From assembly GCA_022822245.1 (NCBI GenBank), contig JAJECB010000136.1:1-58607 (forward strand): 58,607 bases of DNA, written 5' to 3'. The notes under the pieces were generated by a model. The model was not told the origin of the DNA. It saw nothing but the letters and a program-made list of their open reading frames with translations, and did no database searches. Below, one piece after another: positions 51,665-58,607 of this stretch (its first letter is position 1; every line of letters begins with the position of its first letter). The stretch comes from Gammaproteobacteria bacterium. Lineage in GTDB: Bacteria; Pseudomonadota; Gammaproteobacteria; HK1. A program made the position numbers and the translations under genes.

Positions 51665-54600
51665 ATGAAGCCCGACCGCTGGATCGAGATCACCCCCTCT
51701 GAGTACGCCTGGGAGCGCGAGGCGCTCGACTACCTGAGAAGCCGCCTCCCCGACGGCGAGCCGTTTCGCGCGTGGTCGAACTTCGAGTTCGTCGCCGAAG
51801 ACGGCAGCATCAACGAGGTCGATCTGCTCGTCGTCTCGCTCCACAAGGTCTACCTGGTCGAGATCAAGAGCTGGAGCGGCGCTGTCTCGGGGGATTCGAA
51901 CACGTGGCGCCGCGAGATCGACGGAAGGGAGCATGTGCTGGACAGTCCACTTCTGCTCGCGAACCGCAAGGCGAAGAAGCTCGGCACGATCCTCAAGGTG
52001 CAGAAGGCCCTCGCCAGGAAGCGCAGGCCGTTCATCGAAGCGGTCGTATTCCTCTCCCGCATGGGGGTGCGGTGCCGGCTCGAAGGACGCGCGCGCACCG
52101 GCGTCCACCTCGCCTCGGAGGCCGACCACGGTGGCCACCCGAGCATCGTCGACGTCCTGAGCGGCAACGCGGGGTTCGATCCTCGCCGTCCACCCCCTCG
52201 AATCGACCCGTCGCTCTCGCGAGCCTTCGGCCAGGCGATGGCTCAGGCGGGGATTCAGCCCTCGCAGCGGCAGCGGCGAGTGGCGGACTACCGGCTGCGC
52301 AAGCTCCTGCTCGAGACGGACGCTTGGCAGGACTGGGAAGCCGAGCACGCTTCCCTGCCCTCCTCGAAGCGGCGGGTGCGCATCTACCCCATCCGGCACG
52401 CCTTGCCGGAGGCCGTGCGCTCGGAGCGGCGGCGCATGGCGGAACGCGACTACAAGCTGCTCGACGGGATCGCCCACGACGGTATCTTGCGCGTGGAGCT
52501 GCTCACGGCCGCGGAGCAAGGCCCGGCCCTCGTCTTCGAGCACGACCCCGACTCCGAACGCCTGGATCACTTTCTCGAACGCCAGCGCGACGACGGTCCG
52601 AGCCTCGCGACGCGCCTCGAGCTCCTGCGCCAGTTGGCGGAGACGTTGAAGTACGCCCACGAGCGCCGGCTGTACCACCGGGGCCTGAGTCCGCAGAAGG
52701 TGCTGGTCTCGGAACGCGACGGCTCGCGGCCGCGCCTCAAGATCTTCGACTGGACCACCGGAACGCAGGACACGCTCCAGCGCCCGGTACCGTCCGGCCC
52801 GCACGACACCGCGACCCTGACGACGTTCGGCCTCTCGGGCGACGACCAGAACGACGTCTACCTGGCGCCGGAGACGACCCAGGGGGCGTACCTCCCCGAA
52901 AAGCTCGACATCTTCTCGCTCGGCGCCATCGGCTATCGGCTGCTCTCGGGCCAACCGCCCGCATCGACGGTCGCAAGCCTCATCGACCGCCTCTCGAGAG
53001 CCGACGGCCTCCGGCTCTCCGACGTTCTCGACGGTATCCCGGAGTCCTTGCAGTCGGTGGTGGCGCGCGCGACGGAACCCGAAGCCGGCAAGCGCCTCGA
53101 TTCCGTATCCGAGTTCCTGGCCCGGCTGGAGGAGGCGGAGCGGGAACTCGCCACGCCGGAAGAGAAGCGAGAGGACGTCGCCCATCCGCTCGATGCCCGT
53201 CCCGGGGACATGCTGGAGCATGGATTCCTCGTGGAGCAGCGACTCGGCAAGGGGTCTACGGCCATCGCGCTCAAGGTCGAGCACGATGACGGCGGCGGGG
53301 TGCTCAAGGTTGCGCTCGATCCCTCACGCAACGATCGCATCCGCCGCGAGGGCGAGCTGCTGCGAGCACTCGGTCACCCGAACCTCCACCCGAACATCGT
53401 CAAGTTCTTCCGCCACGTGGAGTTGTCCGGCCATGAAGCGCTCTTCATGGCGATGGCCGGTGCCGAGAACAGGAGCGGTACGTACACCCTGGCGGATCGC
53501 ATCCGCGAGGAAGGCCGGCTCTCGCTCGATCTCCTGGAGCGCTTCGGCAGCCAGTTGCTGAGCGTGGTGCAGTGGCTGGAGGAGCGAGGCGTATCGCACC
53601 GGGACCTCAAGCCCGACAACATCGGGGTATCCGCGAGCGCCGCGGACAAGTCCCTTGGACTTGTGGTGTTCGATTTCTCTCTCGCGGACACACCGGCGGA
53701 GAACATTCGCGCGGGCACTCCTCCATACCTGGACCCGTTCTTGCGCCGCCGTCAACCGCCCCGCTGGGACGTGTACGCGGAACGTTTCGCCGCCGCCATG
53801 ACCCTGCACGAGATGGCGACCGGGAACCTCCCCGCGTGGGGTGACGGCCCGACCGACCCCGTCCTGGCCGAAGGCGAGGCGACCCTCGACGTGGAGTGGT
53901 TCGACCCCTCGGTACGGTCGTCGCTCGCGACGTTCTTCGCCAAGGCGCTCGCGCGAAACCATCTGGAACGATTCGACAGCGCCGAGGAAATGCGCCGCGC
54001 GTGGGTCCGCTGCTTCGCGGCGATCGACCACCCGGCGATGGGCGACGAGGAAGGCCGCGACCTGCCGGGCAGCCTAGACGGCGTGACGCGCGAGACGCCG
54101 CTGCTCGCGCTCGGCCTCAGTCCGCGGCTCCTGGATGCGCTCGATCGACTCGGAGCCCACACGGTTGCCGAGCTCGTCGCCCTGCCCCGCATTCGCCTTT
54201 ACCGGAACAAGGGCGTCGGACAGCGTATCGTCAAGCTCATCCGCGAGCTGTCGGAGCGGCTCGCAGAGCACCTTGCCGCGCGCCTCGCGGAGAACGGGCG
54301 GACACTCGACAGCACGACCACCGGCGAGGAAGACGACCACCCGGTCGATCCCGCCGTCTGGAGCATCGACCTGCTGGCCTCCAAGCTGATCTCCTCGCGG
54401 ATCTCGAAACCCGAAGAGCGTCCGATCCGCGGCGTGCTCGGATGGGAAGGCGGACTCGGCCTGCTGCCATCCCATCGAGAGGTCGCCGGCCGCCTCGGCG
54501 TCGCGCCGACCGAGATTGCCGGGGCCGTCCGCCGAGCACGGAACCGTTGGAGCGGACAGGCCTGGATGACGCCCCTCCGCGAAACGCTGGCGGCGCTGGT

Positions 54601-56233
54601 TGCCGGACACGGCGGCATCATGACGGCGCGCGAGCTTGCGGAGGCGCTGGCCGCGACCCGTGGCTCCACCGAGACCGGCGAAGCACGACTGCGTCGCTCC
54701 GGCGCGGTCGCCGCCGCCGCCCTGGAGGTCGAATCGGATCGGGCGGACAGCCGCTTCGGCTTGCACCGGCAGGCTGCGCATGATGGAGTGATGGCCGCCC
54801 CCCTGGTTCTCGCCACTGAAACCCTCGATCCGGCGATTACGGCCTCCGCGGAGGCGCGTGTCGGATGGGTGGGCGAGCTTGGCCGCCTGGCCGACGAGAT
54901 CGCGGGCGCCGACCCGCTCCTGCCGCCCGCGCGCGCGACGGAGACGCTTGCCGGAGCAACCCCGCCGGCGGGTATGCCGCCCCTCGATCCAGACAGGGTC
55001 CTGCGACTGGCCGTCGAAGCCGCCGGGCACGCGGCCGTATCCTCCCGTGGCGAGCTGTATCCGCGAGAGATGGCCGAAGCGCGGGCCGCGAAGCTCGGAG
55101 CCAGCTCGCTTCTCGGCCCGACGAAGCTCACCGAGAAGGAGATCCGAAGACGCATCGCGAGCCGCTACCCCGAGGCCAGGCCACTGCCGGGAAAACCGGC
55201 GCTCGACGACCTCCTGGCGTCGGCGGGGCTCAAGCTCGAATGGGACGAGCGGGAGCAGGTCTACCGCCCGCCGGCCATGCGTTCGAGCTCCGAGAGCAGC
55301 ACGTCGACCACCGCCGCGTCCTCGGCCACCGATGACGGCAGGGCGGACCGGGACGGGCTGGACGAGCGGCTGAGGCGGGTGGTGGAGACGCGCGGATTCC
55401 TCGCGCTGTCCGTGACCCCACGGCAGCTCGCGACGGTCGAGCGGCACCTGACGACGACGCTCGCGTTGACTCCGTTCAGTGTCGAGGCGGGATTGATACG
55501 CCACATGCAGGCCGTCGCCGCGGAGCTGGGGGCGAGCTGGGAGGTCGTGGTCGCCGCCGATGCGGCGCCCGAGGGCAGCTCCGACCGGCGCCGGCTCGAT
55601 CAGCTCGTGCGCCGTGCGATGCCGCGATTGATGCGCGAGATCACCGAGGCCCGAGAGCCGTTGCTGCTGACGCATCCCGGCCTGCTCGCCCGCTATCGGC
55701 AACTCGACACCCTGGCCGGCATCCAGGAGGCTTGCCAGCGCGGCGAGGCACCCGCGGCGCGGCTTCTTTGCATCGCCGCGGACGAGGCGGTGAACATGCC
55801 GATGATCGACGGCCATGCGCTGCCGGTCGTGTTCGCGGCCGCCTGGACCCGACCAGGCCGCGCTTGGCTCGCCCGCACCGAATCCCATGCCGCCGGCGAA
55901 CCTCCATCCAGGAAGCCGTGCGGCCAGACACTCCGGCAGAAGGCTGAACGTGGTGTGGCTCTGCGGGCAGTACCAGCGAGCGATCTTCGTCCCGCGCCGG
56001 CTCTTGCGCGCGTAGGTGCCGTGGCGTGCCAGCGAACAGCCCCCGTGCGGGTGGTTCGGACAGCGCGAAAGCCTTGCATCGCGCCACGCCCTGGCTCTAA
56101 CGTATTGCTCGCCGGTGAGCCCCGTCTCGTAGCGAAGCTGCAAACGACCCCGGCCACCTGCGGATGGCTCCGACCCGCGAGCCGGAGGTCCACAACCACC
56201 CTCCGGGGGTACCCTGTCCTCCGGTCCTTGTGA
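51665..56233 (+). CDS. pglW: BREX type 2 serine/threonine kinase PglW with foreign C-terminal run-on
   Basis: The 1522-residue frame encodes the large kinase of BREX-2/Pgl phage defence. Residues 14-130 form a NERD nuclease-like domain (NEVDLLVV with Asp53, VEIKSW with Glu66 and Lys68). About 250-490 is a first kinase domain whose catalytic loop reads YHRGLSPQ (HRD to HRG), so a pseudokinase. About 520-760 is an active-looking kinase (LGKGSTA, VLKVA, SHRDLKPDN, FDFS). A helix-hairpin and HTH-rich region follows. Homology to PglW seems to reach AWLARTE near 55882, essentially the natural C-terminus. After that, about 115 residues are antisense to another gene remnant. No pglY or pglZ is present. 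Confidence 0.85.
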   Translation: MKPDRWIEITPSEYAWEREALDYLRSRLPDGEPFRAWSNFEFVAEDGSINEVDLLVVSLHKVYLVEIKSWSGAVSGDSNTWRREIDGREHVLDSPLLLANRKAKKLGTILKVQKALARKRRPFIEAVVFLSRMGVRCRLEGRARTGVHLASEADHGGHPSIVDVLSGNAGFDPRRPPPRIDPSLSRAFGQAMAQAGIQPSQRQRRVADYRLRKLLLETDAWQDWEAEHASLPSSKRRVRIYPIRHALPEAVRSERRRMAERDYKLLDGIAHDGILRVELLTAAEQGPALVFEHDPDSERLDHFLERQRDDGPSLATRLELLRQLAETLKYAHERRLYHRGLSPQKVLVSERDGSRPRLKIFDWTTGTQDTLQRPVPSGPHDTATLTTFGLSGDDQNDVYLAPETTQGAYLPEKLDIFSLGAIGYRLLSGQPPASTVASLIDRLSRADGLRLSDVLDGIPESLQSVVARATEPEAGKRLDSVSEFLARLEEAERELATPEEKREDVAHPLDARPGDMLEHGFLVEQRLGKGSTAIALKVEHDDGGGVLKVALDPSRNDRIRREGELLRALGHPNLHPNIVKFFRHVELSGHEALFMAMAGAENRSGTYTLADRIREEGRLSLDLLERFGSQLLSVVQWLEERGVSHRDLKPDNIGVSASAADKSLGLVVFDFSLADTPAENIRAGTPPYLDPFLRRRQPPRWDVYAERFAAAMTLHEMATGNLPAWGDGPTDPVLAEGEATLDVEWFDPSVRSSLATFFAKALARNHLERFDSAEEMRRAWVRCFAAIDHPAMGDEEGRDLPGSLDGVTRETPLLALGLSPRLLDALDRLGAHTVAELVALPRIRLYRNKGVGQRIVKLIRELSERLAEHLAARLAENGRTLDSTTTGEEDDHPVDPAVWSIDLLASKLISSRISKPEERPIRGVLGWEGGLGLLPSHREVAGRLGVAPTEIAGAVRRARNRWSGQAWMTPLRETLAALVAGHGGIMTARELAEALAATRGSTETGEARLRRSGAVAAAALEVESDRADSRFGLHRQAAHDGVMAAPLVLATETLDPAITASAEARVGWVGELGRLADEIAGADPLLPPARATETLAGATPPAGMPPLDPDRVLRLAVEAAGHAAVSSRGELYPREMAEARAAKLGASSLLGPTKLTEKEIRRRIASRYPEARPLPGKPALDDLLASAGLKLEWDEREQVYRPPAMRSSSESSTSTTAASSATDDGRADRDGLDERLRRVVETRGFLALSVTPRQLATVERHLTTTLALTPFSVEAGLIRHMQAVAAELGASWEVVVAADAAPEGSSDRRRLDQLVRRAMPRLMREITEAREPLLLTHPGLLARYRQLDTLAGIQEACQRGEAPAARLLCIAADEAVNMPMIDGHALPVVFAAAWTRPGRAWLARTESHAAGEPPSRKPCGQTLRQKAERGVALRAVPASDLRPAPALARVGAVACQRTAPVRVVRTARKPCIAPRPGSNVLLAGEPRLVAKLQTTPATCGWLRPASRRSTTTLRGYPVLRSL

Positions 56234-56334
56234 AGAGCTTGCTTCCGATGCCTATCGCCCCGCTCAGCGGCGCGGGCCAAAGACCTCAGCCATCTACACC
56301 ACCGCCGTAGCTGAAACCTCCATCGCCACCGCAA
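55905..56334 (-). pseudogene. Antisense remnant of an unidentified zinc-ribbon protein gene
   Basis: On the minus strand, 56143 down to about 55907 encodes a protein-like piece (LTGEQYVRARAWRDARLSRC...GGCSLARHGTYARK, then RWYCPQSHTTFSLLPECLA) with paired Cys/His typical of a zinc ribbon. It breaks off where PglW homology on the other strand ends. A second frame from 56334 to about 56155 (RAAERGDRHRKQALHKDRRT) may be its upstream part after a frameshift. It resembles mobile-element or helix-turn-helix hypothetical proteins, but I cannot name it. It marks a rearrangement between pglW and pglX. Confidence 0.45.
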
Positions 56335-56335
56335 G

Positions 56336-58156
56336 GTGCCCGGATTGCTCCGTCATCACAGGCAGTCCGTCTCCGGAACAATCCGGCCAAATCATCGGGG
56401 GATTCCACGAGAGAAAGCGAGAAACAACAAGAGGGGACTCACGTGGTACGAGTACCAGGAGCTCTACACGAACAAGCTCCGAAATTCCCTCTCCATTACC
56501 TTCGGAGAAGTGGCAACTCACAACCACTTCGTGCTGGACCGCAGCAGAAGGATCTTCAAGCAGACCGCCCCGGTAATCAAGCTGCCGGTGGACACCAGCG
56601 AATCCGAATCTTTGGGGATCACGGGATTGCTCAACAGCTCCGTGGCGTGTTTCTGGATGAAGCAAGTATCTCACAATAAGGGAAGCACTGTGGACGCGAA
56701 GGGAGCGCGGCAGACGACCGATGCATTTGAGAATTTCTATCAGTTCAATTCGACAAAGCTGAAGAAATTTCCGCTCCCAAACACTTGGCCGCTTTACTTA
56801 TCGTCGAGCCTCGCTAACCTCGTCACTGAACGACAGGCTCATCTACCCGACCAACTGGCCGGCCGCTTGCCGATGACACCGGCTGAACTAGATGCTCGTC
56901 GCGATGCAGCCGCCGCCCTGTTGGCACGCTTGATCGCCGTGCAAGAAGAGCTCGACTGGAAGTGCTATCGGCTTTACGGCGTCATCAACGAAGACTGCCA
57001 GTATGCAGCCGAGGGGGGAGAACAGCGCGAACCGCCACCGCTCGCTCTGGGCGAACGAGCGTTCGAGATCCTCATGGCCCGGCGCATTGCGGCAGGCGAA
57101 CTTGAGACGACATGGTTCGCGCGGCACGGCTCCACCCCCATCACCGAGCTGCCTGGCCACTGGCCTGCGGACTACCGCACTCTCGTCGAGCGTCGGATCG
57201 AGCTGATCGAGACCGAGCGATTCATCGGCCTGCTCGAACGGCCGGAGTACAAGCGCCGCTGGAACCTCGAACCATGGCGCAACCAGGAACGGCGAGCGCT
57301 CCGGAGCTGGCTGCTTGACCGCCTGGAGTCTTCCGCCTACTGGCCGGAAAAGCGTCTCGCAACGGTGCGCGACCTGAGCGAGCGCGCCGCGACGGATACG
57401 GACTTCCAACAGGTCGCCCCGCACTACGTCGGCCACGCCGGTATCGACATCGGGGCTCTGGTCGCGGAGCTCGTGGAATCCGATAGCGTCCCCGCGCTAC
57501 CCGTGCAGCGCTACAAACCGTCGGGCCTCGCCAAACGGACCGATTGGGAACGTACCTGGGCTCTACAGAGGCGCGAGGACGAGATCGACGCCGAGGTGGC
57601 CACCTCGACACCCCGGTGCGAAGACGAAACGGAGGAAGACCATGCGGCTCGTCTCCAGACCGAGCGGCAGCGCCGAAAGCAGGAAGAGGTCGGCCACCTC
57701 ACCCCGCCTCCCAAGTACCGCACCGCCGACTTCCTGAAACCGACCTACTGGCGTCTGCGAGGGGCGCTCGACGTCCCCAAGGAGCGCTTCGTCAGCCTAC
57801 CGGACATGAGCCGCGACAATGACCCGACCCTGCTCGTCGGCTGGGCCGGCTGGAACGTCCTTGAACTCTGCCAAGCGGTGGCCACATACTACGCTGAAGT
57901 GGTGGAGCAGGACGGCTGGACCACGGAGCGACTGACCCCGCTTCTCGCCGTCCTCAAGGAGAACCTGCCGTGGTTGAAACAGTGGCACAACGACGTGGAT
58001 CCCGAATACAACCAACGCCTCGGCGACTTCTTCGAGACCTTCCTGCACTCCCAGCTCTCGACCCACGGCCTCACGGAGGGCGCTCTCCGGACTTGGATGC
58101 CGCCCAAGACCAACCACAACCGAAGACCAACGTACAACGGCCACCTGCCCCCTTAA
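56336..58156 (+). pseudogene. pglX: BREX type 2 adenine methyltransferase PglX, 5'-truncated
   Basis: 606-codon frame matching only the C-terminal half of PglX, which is normally about 1200 residues. Recognisable text starts near 56420 (WYEYQELY, then SITFGEVATHNHFVLDR, LNSSVACFWMKQVSHNKG) and runs to the end (RTADFLKPTYWRLRGALDVPKERF). The N-terminal SAM-binding domain and NPPY-type motif are absent, so it cannot methylate DNA by itself. The nominal start (GTG) has no ribosome binding site and lies in junction sequence. The first 430 bases have visibly lower GC than the rest, suggesting mosaic origin. Confidence 0.82.
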
Positions 58157-58365
58157 AACCGCTGATCAATGATGTAACTGCAATCTTCCGTCGAGTGGTA
58201 AAAGTGCACATTTCACTCAGCAATAAGAAGGAAACGAACAAGGGAGCTATCCTTTTCTCCTATATTTGCGCACGGATTCAAGCGCATCCTTACTCAACCG
58301 TACTTGCCCACAACTGGAGCACCCTGAATCCGAACGTCGGAACCGAACGGCGAATCTTTACGTCG

Positions 58366-58371
58366 TATAAT
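58366..58371 (+). promoter_or_regulatory. Perfect -10 hexamer before the last gene
   Basis: TATAAT, 21 bases before the ATG at 58392, in an AT-richer 235-base gap after pglX. No clear -35 at the proper distance. The gap otherwise shows no gene. Confidence 0.4.
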
Positions 58372-58391
58372 CGTTAGTGATCTGAACGGAC

Positions 58392-58607
58392 ATGCCAATT
58401 CCGGATCTTGATAGCCACGGCCTCCTGCCTCCCGGAGTACACGATTGCACCCTTGCGGAAATAGGACAAACCTTTTCTGTCAATAATCGTCGGCAGAAAC
58501 TATTTCAGTATCTCATCAGTTGTCTAAAAATTGAAATTCGCCCCTCATTCCATGAGCCCATCTATGTTGACGGCAGCTTCGTAACAGACAAGGATGAACC
58601 TGATGAT
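58392..58607 (+). CDS. DUF6932-type nucleotidyltransferase-like protein, partial at window end
   Basis: The first 72 codons of a gene that continues beyond the window. The start MPIPDLDSHGLLPPGVHDCT and the block IYVDGSFVTDKDEPDD match small proteins annotated DUF6932, whose GSFVTDK..P.DxD motif resembles a minimal nucleotidyltransferase active site (only the first Asp of the pair is inside the window). Such genes are common in defence and mobile regions, sometimes with a helix-turn-helix partner. GC is clearly lower than in the central operons, suggesting recent transfer. Confidence 0.65.
   Translation, partial: MPIPDLDSHGLLPPGVHDCTLAEIGQTFSVNNRRQKLFQYLISCLKIEIRPSFHEPIYVDGSFVTDKDEPDD

Noticed and set aside
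54074..55900. Long minus-strand frame antisense to pglW
   Set aside because: Only its first roughly 80 codons (56143 to 55907) look like real protein; the rest is the complement of PglW.
57970..58377. 135-residue frame overlapping the end of pglX
   Set aside because: Overlaps the conserved PglX C-terminus in another frame and shows no domain; the non-overlapping part is AT-rich intergenic sequence.
1..58607. CRISPR array, tRNA or rRNA genes
   Set aside because: No regularly spaced repeats, cloverleaf ending in CCA, or rRNA-like conserved stretches were noticed; a dedicated search could not be run.

Overview
The window reads as chromosomal DNA from a high-GC Gram-negative bacterium. An uncultured member of the Pseudomonadota, probably an alphaproteobacterium, fits best. 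The reasons are tightly packed operons with 4-base GTGA overlaps, frequent GTG starts, two complete branched-chain-type (Liv) ABC transporters, hydantoinase/oxoprolinase pairs, a lipidated NalP-like autotransporter protease and an N-methylglutamate-type glutamine synthetase/glutamate synthase cluster. The taxon is an inference; there is no rRNA or marker gene here to settle it. No tRNA, rRNA or CRISPR array was seen.

Layout. (1) 1-3.4 kb: the UvrD half of a RecQ/UvrD-type fusion helicase whose N-terminal half is absent, then a PIN/ribbon-helix-helix toxin-antitoxin pair. (2) 3.5-8.6 kb: minus-strand liv operon in the order F-H-K-M-G. (3) 8.7-14.2 kb: alpha/beta hydrolase plus luciferase-like monooxygenase, a DMT exporter, an Fpg/Nei glycosylase and an MFS transporter. 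(4) 14.2-16.3 kb: an overlapping operon of a retropepsin-like protease with an MNT/HEPN toxin-antitoxin pair, then a GFA-like zinc protein and a DUF2147 protein. (5) 16.6-21.0 kb: glnT/gmaS with three glutamate-synthase-like subunits (glxBCD/mgsABC). (6) 21.2-28.9 kb: the S8 autotransporter, a cyclase-family hydrolase, a DUF35-SDR fusion with lost SDR catalytic residues, an ammonium transporter followed by a 70-residue membrane protein, and an SCP-x-like thiolase. (7) 29.2-38.0 kb: plus-strand catabolic unit with a TIM-barrel isomerase, a second liv operon (K-H-M-G-F) whose livM is cut by an in-frame amber codon, a SnoaL-like protein, an SDR and a MetE-like protein. (8) 38.1-51.3 kb: two hydantoinase A/B pairs flanking a MaoC dehydratase pair, a VapBC-type module, an Asp/Glu-racemase-like protein and a polar amino acid ABC importer without its ATPase. 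(9) 51.7-58.6 kb: a damaged BREX type 2 locus: pglW almost complete, pglX missing its 5' half, an antisense remnant of another gene at the junction, and the start of a DUF6932-type nucleotidyltransferase gene running off the end.

The common theme of the central 45 kb is import and breakdown of nitrogen-containing small molecules (amino acids, cyclic amides, methylamine or ammonium) with acyl-CoA-type chemistry. The two ends and the small overlapping modules are mobile or defence-related. The most unusual items are the protease-MNT-HEPN operon, the degenerate DUF35-SDR fusion, the split LivM, the Amt-linked small protein and the BREX-2 scar.
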